From positions 1-64,000 of the forward strand of contig JADKFD010000021.1 in NCBI GenBank assembly GCA_016717705.1: a stretch of DNA of 64,000 nucleotides, given 5' to 3'. This DNA is from Rhodanobacteraceae bacterium. GTDB lineage: Bacteria; Pseudomonadota; Gammaproteobacteria; Xanthomonadales; SZUA-5. Below the pieces are notes generated by a model that did no database searches, had not been told where the DNA came from, and was given only the letters and a program-made list of their open reading frames with translations. Made by a program: the position numbers and the translations under genes. This document shows, piece by piece, positions 16,587-25,366 of this stretch (the stretch's first letter is position 1; every line of letters starts with the position of its first letter).

Positions 16587-17262
16587 TGCGCCGTATCAGT
16601 TCGCCGACGGCGACAAAGGCAAATGCCCCAGTGACGTGGGTCGCCGCGCCGAGTCCACCGCCGCAATCCAGGCGCCCTTCCTCCAGCGTGTCCGGTTTGT
16701 TCAGGCAAACGCCGCCGTCGGCACTCGGATAGCGCACGTTTTCCAGCGAATACACCGCCGGCACGCCGAAATAGCGTTTGGGGCCACGCGGATACTTGAA
16801 CTCGTCGCGCAGCTTCTTGCGGATCAGACTCAGCAGCGCGTCGTGTTCGGTGCGCGACAGGTCGCGCACGCGGATCTGCGTGGGGTCGGTGCGGCCGCCA
16901 GCCGAGCCGGAGACGATCAGCGGAATCTTGCGGCGGCGGCAATAGACGATGGTCTCGACCTTGACGCGGAAGGCGTCGCAGGCATCGAGCACGGCGTCAA
17001 AGCCCCCCTCGCCGATCGAATCCAGCGTCGACGGCGTCAGAAAACGCGCCTGCGGATTGACGATCAAGGCGGGATCGATCGAGCGCAGGCGCTCGGCCAG
17101 CACATCGACCTTGAGCTTGCCGTAGTTGCCCTCCAGCGCATGCATCTGGCGATTGACGTTGGACAGGCAGATGTCGTCGCCATCGATCAGGGTCAGCTGC
17201 CCGACCCCGCTGCGCGCCAGTGCCTCGGCCGCCCAGGAACCGACACCGCCGACGCCGATCAC
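16576..17262 (-). CDS. tcdA: tRNA threonylcarbamoyladenosine dehydratase TcdA
   Basis: E1/ThiF-like enzyme that uses ATP to cyclise t6A37 in tRNAs to ct6A. The 228 residues from GTG 17262 include the nucleotide-binding loop GVGGVGSWAAEALARSG, the conserved LIDGDDICLSNVNRQ and a C-terminal GGVCLNKPDT segment. Family members have about 25-30 more N-terminal residues, and these are present upstream in frame (RFAGIARLYGVQGLARLRR and HVAV, to about 17340). No ATG, GTG or TTG precedes them before a TAG near 17458. The true start has therefore been lost, shifted, or is non-standard. Confidence 0.88.
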   Translation of the reverse strand: MIGVGGVGSWAAEALARSGVGQLTLIDGDDICLSNVNRQMHALEGNYGKLKVDVLAERLRSIDPALIVNPQARFLTPSTLDSIGEGGFDAVLDACDAFRVKVETIVYCRRRKIPLIVSGSAGGRTDPTQIRVRDLSRTEHDALLSLIRKKLRDEFKYPRGPKRYFGVPAVYSLENVRYPSADGGVCLNKPDTLEEGRLDCGGGLGAATHVTGAFAFVAVGELIRRMLL

Positions 17263-17460
17263 CGCAACATGCGCGCGACGCAGGCGCGCCAGTCCTTGAA
17301 CGCCGTAGAGACGGGCGATGCCGGCAAAGCGCGGGTCGATGTCGACGACCGGAGGCGAATTCGAATCTATAGATGGCGCAAGAAGGGCAGTGGCGGTCGA
17401 TGTGATCGTCGGGATTCGCAGGTTGCCGTGAATGATGAGGTCGGCCCGCGTTGCGGGCTA

Positions 17461-17482
17461 CGTGACAATCTAGGGTGTCACG
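17461..17482. promoter_or_regulatory. Perfect 7-bp inverted repeat upstream of tcdA
   Basis: CGTGACA and TGTCACG flank an 8-base loop between the rluC stop and tcdA. Just before it is a second hairpin, GCCCGCGTTGCGGGC. The region 17347-17604 otherwise shows no gene. It may be an rluC terminator-like structure without a T tract, or an operator. Confidence 0.4.
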
Positions 17483-17604
17483 AGGCCAAAGCGGCCACGT
17501 GACTGCGTGGCGTTCCGGGGGCGCCGGGTACGGGGGGCCAAAGGCGCGGGCAACAGTCGCATTGCGTTGGGCATGGCGCGCCTTGGCCGAACCAACGCGC
17601 TTGC

Positions 17605-18687
17605 TCAGCGCCCCAGCCCCTCCAGCACCTTGCGCAGATCCGCTCCCAGCGGCGCGCTGAACTGGCGTTCGTCGGCGTTTTCGCCCCAGGGGAAGCGCAA
17701 AGAGTGCGCGTGCAGGAACAATCGCTTCAGACCACGCGACTTCATCAGCTTGTTGAAGGCCTCGTCGCCGTACTTGGGATCGCCGGCCAGCGGATGGCCG
17801 GCATGCAGCGAGTGCACGCGAATCTGGTGGGTGCGGCCGGTGATGATCTCGACTTCGACCAGGGTGCAGTCGGCGTAGCGTTCGATGACGCGAAAACGTG
17901 ACAGGGAAGCCTTGCCGTCCTCCTCGTCGACCTCGACCATGCGCTCGCCGCCGCGCAACTGGTTCTTGCGCAGGGCCGCGTCGACCTCGAAGCGATCGCG
18001 CGCCGGCGAGCCCTGGATCAGCGCGAAGTACTTCTTCTGCATCCGGCTCTCGCGGATCAACGCCTGCAGTCGGCGCAGCGCGCTGTGTTTCTTGGCGAAC
18101 AGCAGCAAACCGCTGGTGTCACGGTCGAGTCGGTGCACCAGTTCGATGTCCTGGGTCGGACGGATCGCACGCATCGCCTCGATCGCTCCCAGGGAAACCC
18201 CGCTGCCGCCATGTGCGGCCAGGCCGCTGGGCTTGTCCAGCACCAGAAACTCTGCGTCCTCATGCACGATGCGCTGCGCCAGCGTGTCGCGCAGCGAATC
18301 CGATGGTGGCGCCACCTCGCCCGGCGCAGCAACCCGCAATGGCGGGATGCGCACGACATCGCCTGCTTCGAGGCGCAATTCCGGCTTGCAGCGCTTGCCG
18401 TTGACGCGCACCTGGCCGGTGCGCAGCACGCGATAGAGCGCGCTCTTGGGCACGCCCTTGAGCCGCGACGACAGGAAATTGTCGAGCCGCTGGCCGGCGC
18501 GTTCGGCATCGACAGTCTCCAGGCGGACCTCGACCGGCGGCACAATCGCCTCGGGTTTGTGCACTGCGACTGGCGCCGGATCACGCCGCGGGGCGGCTGA
18601 CCGCGGCGCAATGGCCGCGCGCCGGCGTCTGCATCCAGCGGCCTTCGGTGCCCGACTGCCGGGGCCCGGGCCGCCAGCCGGTGGCAT
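17605..18687 (-). CDS. rluC: 23S rRNA pseudouridine synthase RluC
   Basis: Converts uridines 955, 2504 and 2580 (E. coli numbering) of 23S rRNA to pseudouridine. An S4 RNA-binding domain lies in the first third (RAGQRLDNFLSSRLKGVPKS). The catalytic motif HRLDRDTSGLLLF with the active Asp follows, then the GRTHQIRVH motif and the GDPKYGD loop. It has an unusual basic, Ala/Pro/Arg-rich lead of about 50 residues. A further Lys/Arg-rich stretch (MRKTSKRPGGRG, starting at 18962) exists in another frame just upstream, so the real protein may start at 18962 with an indel near 18690. A shorter start at a GTG near VHKPEAIVPP is also possible. Divergent from rne, as in many gammaproteobacteria. Confidence 0.9.
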   Translation of the reverse strand: MPPAGGPGPGSRAPKAAGCRRRRAAIAPRSAAPRRDPAPVAVHKPEAIVPPVEVRLETVDAERAGQRLDNFLSSRLKGVPKSALYRVLRTGQVRVNGKRCKPELRLEAGDVVRIPPLRVAAPGEVAPPSDSLRDTLAQRIVHEDAEFLVLDKPSGLAAHGGSGVSLGAIEAMRAIRPTQDIELVHRLDRDTSGLLLFAKKHSALRRLQALIRESRMQKKYFALIQGSPARDRFEVDAALRKNQLRGGERMVEVDEEDGKASLSRFRVIERYADCTLVEVEIITGRTHQIRVHSLHAGHPLAGDPKYGDEAFNKLMKSRGLKRLFLHAHSLRFPWGENADERQFSAPLGADLRKVLEGLGR

Positions 18688-18962
18688 CGCCCGCCGTCAG
18701 AAGGCCGCACCGAGCGCGCCGGTGTCGGAGATTTGCCCGTTCCGGACTTGGAAGATCGCGCTTGCGCGACGGTCGTGGGCGCGCGCTTGCTCCTGCCCGG
18801 CGCCCCTGCCCCGTGCCCCGCTTTGGTCCTCGCCGTCGCGCCGCGCCGGCCCTGCGCGCGCGCCGCAGCGTTCTTGCGCCCCGGCGCTGCCTTTGGCGGT
18901 CGGCCAGAACCGGGCGGAGTCGCCGGTCCACGCCCCCCCGGACGCTTCGAAGTCTTGCGCAT

Positions 18963-19273
18963 GATCTGATTCCGAAGGCGCGGGGTGCTTCCGGCGCCTG
19001 AGCTTGTTATCATCGGGCGTTCCGAATGCCTGTTCCCAATGAAGGGGCAGGTGCAAGGAACCGTCCATCAAGCCGGCAGTATAGAGCCGGCGGGCGGAGG
19101 ACCCGAGGTTCCGCATGGGACCTTGCGTAACCCAAGGATTTGTAAGCGCGCTCCCGCCTCTTTGTTGACGGCTCGGCGTCGCCTGCGAGGTGGCTGGTCT
19201 GGCACCCGCTGATTGCGGCTTTCCGGGTTTTTGCTGCAGGTGCGGTGGTTGAGCGGCAAGGGCAATAATAAAA
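18963..19273. promoter_or_regulatory. Divergent rluC-rne region and long rne leader
   Basis: About 310 bases without a supported gene. RNase E genes usually carry a long 5' leader through which RNase E autoregulates its own message, and the space here fits that. I see no leader structure that I can name, and no convincing -35/-10 pair. Confidence 0.4.
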
Positions 19274-22200
19274 ATGAAGAGAATGTTGATTAACGCCACG
19301 CAGCCGGAAGAGCTGCGTGTAGCGGTTGTGGATGGACAGGCGCTGTACGACCTGGATCTGGAAATTCCCTCCCGGGAGCAAAAGAAATCCAACATCTACA
19401 AGGCAAGGATCACCCGCGTCGAGCCCAGCCTCGAAGCCTGTTTCGTCGATTACGGCGGTGAACGTCACGGCTTTTTGCCGCTGAAGGAGATCTCGCGGCA
19501 GTACTTCGCCGAGGGCACCAGCCTGAAGAACAACATCCGTGAAGTCCTGCGCGAAGGCCAGGAAATCATGGTGCAGGTCGAGAAGGAGGAGCGCGGCAAC
19601 AAGGGCGCTGCGCTCACCACCTTCATCTCGCTGGCCGGTCGCTACCTGGTGCTGATGCCGAACAGCCCGAACGCCGGTGGCGTATCGCGGCGCATCGAGG
19701 GCGAGGATCGCCAGGCGCTCAAGGACGCCATGGATCAGCTCGACGTGCCGGATGGCATGAGCCTGATCGTGCGCACGGCGGGCATGGGTCGCGATGCCGA
19801 AGAACTGCAGTGGGATCTGAATTACCTGACCCAGCTGTGGCAGGCGATCGACCAGGCCTTCAAGACGCGCTCGGCGCCTTTCCTGGTCTACCAGGAAAGC
19901 AAGCTGATCATCCGCGCGCTGCGCGATTACCTGCGCACCGACATCGGCGAAATCCTGGTCGACAGCGAAGACGTCTACAACGAAGCGCGCGACTTCATGC
20001 AGCAGGTGATGCCGCCGAGCCTGCGCAAGCTCAAGCTGTACAAGGATTCGACACCGCTGTTCACGCGTTTCCAGATCGAAAGCCAGATCGAGAGCGCGTT
20101 TTCGCGCCAGGTCCGGCTGCCCAGCGGCGGCTCCCTGGTGATCGATCCGGGCGAAGCGCTGACGGCGATCGACATCAACTCGGCGCGCGCCACCAAGGGC
20201 GGCGACATCGAGGAAACCGCGTTCAACACCAACCTGGAAGCGGCCGAAGAGATCGCACGCCAGTTGCGCATCCGCGACGTCGGCGGCCTGGTGGTGATCG
20301 ATTTCATCGACATGGAAAACCAGCGTCACCAGCGCGAGGTCGAAGACCGCATGCGCGACGCGATGAAACTCGATCGCGCCCGCGTGCAGATCGGCCGCAT
20401 CTCGCGTTTCGGCCTGCTCGAACTGTCGCGCCAGCGCCTGCGGCCCAGCCTGGGCGAATCCAGCGCCATGGTCTGTCCGCGCTGCTCCGGCAACGGTCGT
20501 ATCCGCAGCGTCGAGTCGCTGTCGCTGTCGATCCTGCGTCTGATCGAAGAGCAGTCGATGAAGGACAACACCGGACAGGTCGTCGTCCAGGTGCCGACCA
20601 CCGTCGCCAATTACCTGCTCAACGAGAAGCGTGCGGCGATCAATGCGATCGAGGCGCGTCACGAGACGCCGGTGGTGATCATCGGCAACGAGCACATCGA
20701 AACGCCGGAGTTCGAAATCCAGCGCGTGCGCGCCGCCGATATCGAGGAGAACGCGCGGCCGAGCTATCTGCGCGTGCAAAAGCCGGTATCGGCCGACGTC
20801 GAGAAAGCCATGGCTGGCGGCGGCACCGAAGTCTGGGTAGAACAACCCGCGGTCAGCGGCATTCGCCCGCAATCGCCGGCACCGACCAAGGAAGATGTGC
20901 CTGCCAGCGCGCCGGTGGCAGTGCCGGTCGCTGCACTCGCGCCGGCAGAAATCGCGCCTCCGCCGCAGCACATCGGTCTGGTCGCGCGCTTGATGGGCTG
21001 GTTGCGTGGAAGCCCCGCAGCGCCGACGCCAAGCAAGCCGGCGCTCGAAACAGCGGCACCAGCCGAGGCCGCAAGCGGCGGTTCTGGCAGCAGTTCGCGC
21101 GGTCCCGACCCGCGCGGTGGTCGCGATCGTGATCGCCGCCCGGGACGTGGCGATCGCCCTGATCGAGGTGACCGGCCGCAGCGTGGCGAACGCCCGGAGC
21201 GCGGCGAACGTCCGGCCGGCATCCCGCAGGCGGGCGCTGCAGCGGGACGCCAACGCGACGGCGGCAAACCGCGTCACGACGGCCAGAAACCGAGGTCGCC
21301 GGCCATCGCGGCACCTGCGGCACCTGCGGCGATTGCGCCGACAGCGACGCCAGTCGCCGCGGCGCAGGCGCAACCACAACAGCAACAGAAGCGTCCGGAC
21401 CGGCAGCCGCGACAACGTCAGGAGCAAAATCGCCCGGAGTCGGCGAAGACTGATGACCTGGTTGTCGTGACCAACGCGGCCCCGCCTGCGGCTGCCGCCA
21501 ATGCGCTGATGGTAACGGTCGACCCGGAGCCAGCCAGCAGTCCCGACGTCGAAGCGGTCGCGACTGAAACTGGAGTCATCGCGGAAGCAGCAGCCGCCAC
21601 CGAGGCCGGCAGTGCCGAAGCGCCGCGCAAGCGTCGCCGCCGGGGTGGCCGTCGCCGTCGTGGCGGACGTCGCGGTGAGAATCCGAGCGCTGGCAGCGAT
21701 GACGCCAATGCCGCCCAGGGCGGAGAAGGCGGCGATGGCGAGGGCGATTGGGAAGGCGAAGGCGATGACGCGGGTGATGCCGAGCCCGACTCTGCAACCG
21801 CAACCACGCTCGTAATCGCAGCAGTTCCGCTGGCAGCGCCGGCGGCGGCGCTTGCAGATGCCGAAGCGATTTCTGTTCCTGAGACCGCGGGCGAAGCCAG
21901 CGCCGCAGCCGGCACGGCGACGACGGAATCCATGCCGGTCACCGTCGAAGTGCCGGTTCAAGCCGCCAGTGCGGCGCTGCGGGTCGACGCAGCACCGCGC
22001 TCCGGCGATCTCTTCGCGCAGGCATCGGAGCGGCTCGCCGCCGTATTTGCCGAACCGGAAGAAGCGACAGCAGCAACGGTGGCGGCAACGGACGAAGGCG
22101 CCATGCCGATCGTCAGTGCGGCGCTGGTCGAGACCCCGCAGGCGGTGACTGCGCTCGTCGCAGTGGAACTGCCCGCGGCGCCTGCGCCGGATGCACCGGT

Positions 22201-22321
22201 CGAGACGCCACCTGCCGAGCTCGCAACGCCGGATCCGGTTGCAACGGCCGACGCCCCGCTGGCCGAGGCCGCGCCAAGCGAGGCCGAAGCCGCGGACGAA
22301 TCACGTCCGGCATCGGTCTGA
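19274..22321 (+). CDS. rne: Ribonuclease E
   Basis: Endoribonuclease at the core of the RNA degradosome, for mRNA turnover and rRNA/tRNA processing. The N-terminal catalytic half is complete: the S1 domain (KSNIYKARITRVEPSLEACF, about residues 36-120), the DNase I-like site (VDIN-type residues in LTAIDINSARATKGG and VVIDFIDME) and the Zn-link CPRCSGNG near residue 399. The second half (about 530-1015) is low complexity: arginine-rich patches (RDRRPGRGDRPDRGDRP; KRRRRGGRRRRGGRRGE), suited to RNA and membrane contacts, alternate with Ala/Pro/Glu-rich linker. At 1015 residues it is close to E. coli RNase E (1061). Start is the ATG at 19274 in an A-rich context (AATAATAAAA). Confidence 0.96.
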   Translation: MKRMLINATQPEELRVAVVDGQALYDLDLEIPSREQKKSNIYKARITRVEPSLEACFVDYGGERHGFLPLKEISRQYFAEGTSLKNNIREVLREGQEIMVQVEKEERGNKGAALTTFISLAGRYLVLMPNSPNAGGVSRRIEGEDRQALKDAMDQLDVPDGMSLIVRTAGMGRDAEELQWDLNYLTQLWQAIDQAFKTRSAPFLVYQESKLIIRALRDYLRTDIGEILVDSEDVYNEARDFMQQVMPPSLRKLKLYKDSTPLFTRFQIESQIESAFSRQVRLPSGGSLVIDPGEALTAIDINSARATKGGDIEETAFNTNLEAAEEIARQLRIRDVGGLVVIDFIDMENQRHQREVEDRMRDAMKLDRARVQIGRISRFGLLELSRQRLRPSLGESSAMVCPRCSGNGRIRSVESLSLSILRLIEEQSMKDNTGQVVVQVPTTVANYLLNEKRAAINAIEARHETPVVIIGNEHIETPEFEIQRVRAADIEENARPSYLRVQKPVSADVEKAMAGGGTEVWVEQPAVSGIRPQSPAPTKEDVPASAPVAVPVAALAPAEIAPPPQHIGLVARLMGWLRGSPAAPTPSKPALETAAPAEAASGGSGSSSRGPDPRGGRDRDRRPGRGDRPDRGDRPQRGERPERGERPAGIPQAGAAAGRQRDGGKPRHDGQKPRSPAIAAPAAPAAIAPTATPVAAAQAQPQQQQKRPDRQPRQRQEQNRPESAKTDDLVVVTNAAPPAAAANALMVTVDPEPASSPDVEAVATETGVIAEAAAATEAGSAEAPRKRRRRGGRRRRGGRRGENPSAGSDDANAAQGGEGGDGEGDWEGEGDDAGDAEPDSATATTLVIAAVPLAAPAAALADAEAISVPETAGEASAAAGTATTESMPVTVEVPVQAASAALRVDAAPRSGDLFAQASERLAAVFAEPEEATAATVAATDEGAMPIVSAALVETPQAVTALVAVELPAAPAPDAPVETPPAELATPDPVATADAPLAEAAPSEAEAADESRPASV

Positions 22322-22357
22322 GCATCACGGGTGGTCGCCGCCAGGCGGCCACCCCGG

Positions 22358-22996
22358 TCACATTTCCGACAGCAAACCCTGGCGTACCAGCAGCAGCGTC
22401 AGTTCCGCCGCGCTGTGGATGTCGAGCTTGGCGTAGATGCGCGACTTGTAGGTGTGCACGGTCTTTTCGCTGATGTGCAGGCGCGCCGCGATGTCCATCG
22501 CGCGTTCGCCACGACCGAACATCAGCGCCACTTCCAGCTCCCGCGCGGTCAGATCATCCAGCGGGCTGGCCCGGCCACTGGCATTGGCCAGCGCCATCTG
22601 TTGCGCGATCGACGCTGCCAGATAACGTTCGCCGCGCGCGATCTTGCGCACCGCCTCGACCAGTTCGGCCGCTTCGCAGTCCTTGCTCAGGAAGGCGTGC
22701 GCGCCCGCATCCAGCAACAGGCGCGGCAATGGCCCCTGGCCGTGCATGGTGACGATGGCGATGCGTAACGGCGAGCTGGCCTTGGCCAGACGCTGCGTCA
22801 CCTCGATGCCGCTGATGCCCGGCATGCTGACGTCGAGCACCAGCACCTCCGGTTTGATCTCGCGGGCGATACGCAAGGCGTCTTCGCCGGAACCGCCCTC
22901 GGCAACGACTTCAATGTCCGCATGCGGCGCGAACATGAAGCGGTAACCCGCGCGCGCCAGCGCGTGATCGTCGACAATCGCCACCCGTATCGACAT
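22358..22996 (-). CDS. NarL/FixJ response regulator, GacA/UvrY-like
   Basis: Two-component response regulator of 212 residues. The receiver domain (1-120) has the acidic pair in VDDHALAR, the phospho-acceptor Asp in LVLDVSMPG and the conserved Lys in FLSKDCE. A LuxR-type HTH covers about 145-205 (LTARELEVALMFGRGE; HISEKTVHTYKSRIYAKL). The HTH and the ending HSAAELTLLLVRQGLL resemble GacA/UvrY. No sensor kinase is adjacent, which is usual for GacA. It is convergent with rne at a spacing of 36 bases. Confidence 0.86.
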   Translation of the reverse strand: MSIRVAIVDDHALARAGYRFMFAPHADIEVVAEGGSGEDALRIAREIKPEVLVLDVSMPGISGIEVTQRLAKASSPLRIAIVTMHGQGPLPRLLLDAGAHAFLSKDCEAAELVEAVRKIARGERYLAASIAQQMALANASGRASPLDDLTARELEVALMFGRGERAMDIAARLHISEKTVHTYKSRIYAKLDIHSAAELTLLLVRQGLLSEM

Positions 22997-23104
22997 GCCC
23001 CATCCTCGGTTCCGGTGCCTGCGCGCAGTGTGCCAAAAGCCGCGGCCGCTTGCGCGGTTCGGGCGACGGCGAGCGCCGCCCGTGGCGTGCTTGTCCCGGC
23101 GGGG

Positions 23105-24292
23105 TCAGGACGAATGCTGTCCGTCTTCGCGCTCGGCAACCACTGCCGGTTCGCTTTCCGCCTTCAGCGACTCCAACCACTGGGTCAGCGTCAGTGGCGA
23201 ACTCTCGCCGATGAACTCGACATGTGACCAGCCACTCTCCACTTCGGTGTGCGAAGCCATCAGGCGCACTGCGCGCAAGCCGAGTTCCAGTTGATCGTCC
23301 GGCAGCTCCGGGGCGCGGAAGCGGATCGCACCATGGCGGGTCAACTTCACCGCCGACTGATCCATGCCGCGCACCGCAGGTACCGCCGGCTGCCCGAAAA
23401 TTGCGGTGGCGCTCGCGGCGTCCCATTGCATCGCGGAAGCGATGGCGTCGGGTGGCGGCGCTTCGAGGTGTCCGACTTCGTGGAAGCTGACCTCGATGAA
23501 CCAGAAATCGGCAGATCTCAGATTGACGCGCTCGTGGACGATCCAGCCAAGAGTGCGCGTGGGGTCGACCGGAATCTGCCGCAACTCGGACAACAGGCCC
23601 AACTGGTGGCGCGCGATGAAGCGAAAATGTGGCGGTACGTCCAGGGTCGCATTGGCCGGGCCCAGCCGCACCTGGCCACGGCGAAAGTTGATCTCGTGCA
23701 AGGGCGTGGCATTGACTTTGACCATGGCCGGCGCGAACTGCAAGGTGGGCTCTGCTGATGACGGCGCCGACTGCCCAACGGCGCCAGGTGCCGAGGCTAT
23801 GTTGCTGCGGCTCAAGGTACCTTCGGCGGCGGGACCGCCCACGTGGCCGGTGGCCCGCAGGTAGTAGGCCATGTCGCCGCTGGTGGTCGGCGCTACGGGT
23901 CTGCCGGAAGCGTCGAGCGAGATCAGCGGGGCACGCTCATTGCCTACTGGTCGGCCATAGCGCACGCCGTCCCGCTCGGCCTCGATCTGCATCGCGTAAA
24001 CAGAATCCTGTCCCGCCATCGAGGCGATCTGGTCTTCCTGCCGCGCCCGTTCGGCATTGAGTGCGACCTTGTCCAGGGAATTCCACAACAAGCCGCTGGC
24101 AACCAGAAGCACGACGAACTGCAAGCGGATATCGCTGTCGCGCCGCCCCCAGTTGGTGATCAAGGGAATGACCGCAATCGGCCAGCACACCAGGGTGGCA
24201 ATGCCCATGCCGGTGCTGTCGCGGCCGATCTTGATCGCCATCCAGATCACCATGACGAAGATCAGCAGGTAGTAGAAGCCAATGTTGCCCAT
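23105..24292 (-). CDS. Membrane-anchored protein of unknown function, 395 residues
   Basis: I do not recognise the family with confidence. Residues about 1-75 hold two or three membrane helices (IGFYYLLIFVMVIWMAI; IATLVCWPIAVIPLI; LQFVVLLVASGLLW). Residues about 200-300 (LGPANATLDVPPHFRFI, DFWFIEVSFHEVGHLE) loosely resemble DUF2167-type membrane proteins, but the match is weak. The rest is acidic and probably extracytoplasmic. It starts five bases after the small exported protein at 24298-24636, so the two form an operon. Confidence 0.6.
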   Translation of the reverse strand: MGNIGFYYLLIFVMVIWMAIKIGRDSTGMGIATLVCWPIAVIPLITNWGRRDSDIRLQFVVLLVASGLLWNSLDKVALNAERARQEDQIASMAGQDSVYAMQIEAERDGVRYGRPVGNERAPLISLDASGRPVAPTTSGDMAYYLRATGHVGGPAAEGTLSRSNIASAPGAVGQSAPSSAEPTLQFAPAMVKVNATPLHEINFRRGQVRLGPANATLDVPPHFRFIARHQLGLLSELRQIPVDPTRTLGWIVHERVNLRSADFWFIEVSFHEVGHLEAPPPDAIASAMQWDAASATAIFGQPAVPAVRGMDQSAVKLTRHGAIRFRAPELPDDQLELGLRAVRLMASHTEVESGWSHVEFIGESSPLTLTQWLESLKAESEPAVVAEREDGQHSS

Positions 24293-24297
24293 CTGCC

Positions 24298-24636
24298 CTA
24301 CTCCAGTTCCGTGTTGATGATCTGTTCCCGGCGCAGGGTCATATCGGCATAACCACCATGCGATTGCGCACGCAGGCGCATCTCGTCCGCGTCGACGCGT
24401 TCGATGGTGCCGAGGTGGGTATTGCCGGTTTCGGTGGTCACTTTCACCGGGACGCCGATGAAGCGCGGCAGTTCGGACCAGGACATGCGGTAGCCGCTGC
24501 GCATTCCATTCGGCTGCGCGCTGTGCCCCGGCTGGGACATGTAGCGCTCGATCCAGAGTTCGTCCTCGCTGGACGCCACCGCCGGCAGCATCGTCAACAG
24601 CAGGAGCATCCCCGCCAGTAGTCGCATACCTTGCAT
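24298..24636 (-). CDS. Small exported protein of unknown function, 112 residues
   Basis: From ATG 24636, with AGAGGCAGG upstream, the protein has a signal peptide (MRLLAGMLLLLTMLPAVAS) and a short mature domain ending in RREQIINTEL. The mature part reads like a small beta-barrel fold (VKVTTETGNTHLGTIERVDADE), somewhat reminiscent of Sm/SH3-type folds. No family assigned. It is followed five bases later by the 395-residue membrane protein, and a shared envelope role is likely. A longer open frame to 24864 was rejected because it buries the signal. Confidence 0.65.
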   Translation of the reverse strand: MQGMRLLAGMLLLLTMLPAVASSEDELWIERYMSQPGHSAQPNGMRSGYRMSWSELPRFIGVPVKVTTETGNTHLGTIERVDADEMRLRAQSHGGYADMTLRREQIINTELE

Positions 24637-24887
24637 TGCCTGCCTCTTTCGGCCGTCATGTAGCGGAAGCGCAGCACGCGCCTGCGCAGGTTCGCGCCGC
24701 TGCCGCGCCAAGTCTGGCAGCACGCACCAGCAAACTCGCGGAACGAGTCGACATTTTGCCAACAAATGTGACACAAAGAATACGTCAGGCTTGCGCCGTA
24801 TCCAAGCCATCCAAATCAGTGATTGCATCGCCGGGACGGGGATGCGAGGCTGCCACCGCAGCATCCCGCAGCTCTCCTGGAATCACC

Positions 24888-25235
24888 ATGCGTCGAACCT
24901 GGCTGTTGCTGATCGCACTGGTGCTGTCTGCGTGCGCCGATCCGCGCGAAAAGCACATGCGCCAGTCGCTGGAACACGCACAGACCGAACTCCACCGTGC
25001 ACAGATCGAGCCTCTGGCCGCCGCGCGGCTGCGCAATGCCATGGAAACCGGGTCCTTGCTCGACTACCTCAATGCCAGCGTACCGGCCGGGGCCGACCTT
25101 GGTCCTTACCGTTGGCAGCAGGTGCAGCAGCCCTTCGATGTCGTCGTCGATGGCAGCGATGCCGACTGGACGCTGCAAGGCTACGGCGCAAAGCTGGATG
25201 CCCCGATCGTAACCGTCCACGTCGTCCGCAAATAA
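24888..25235 (+). CDS. Small lipoprotein, 115 residues
   Basis: A classic lipoprotein leader MRRTWLLLIALVLSAC with the acylated Cys at position 16. The mature part begins with a short helical segment rich in charged residues (KHMRQSLEHAQTELHRAQIE) and ends in a beta-rich stretch (DWTLQGYGAKLDAPIVTVHV). No family recognised. It lies about 130 bases before lptD on the same strand, so it may be cotranscribed with the LPS-assembly operon. The AT-richer region just upstream (24745-24785) probably holds its promoter. Confidence 0.65.
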   Translation: MRRTWLLLIALVLSACADPREKHMRQSLEHAQTELHRAQIEPLAAARLRNAMETGSLLDYLNASVPAGADLGPYRWQQVQQPFDVVVDGSDADWTLQGYGAKLDAPIVTVHVVRK

Positions 25236-25366
25236 TCGGCAGCAGCCGCAGTTCGCACGCAAGCGATCGCCACGATGCTGGCTTTCGCCGCCCGCGCGCC
25301 TATGCCATCGTACACGGCTGCGGCCGCGACATGCTGTCGCGTGGTCCCTCGCCCCGGAATCCTGTG

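Noticed and set aside
16443..17502. Continuation of the tatD frame to a distant stop
   Set aside because: It runs through repeats and antisense to tcdA; the natural end of TatD was passed.
19010..21961. Open frame of 983 codons opposite rne
   Set aside because: It mirrors RNase E coding sequence. High-GC third positions keep the opposite frame open, and it contains no recognisable domain.
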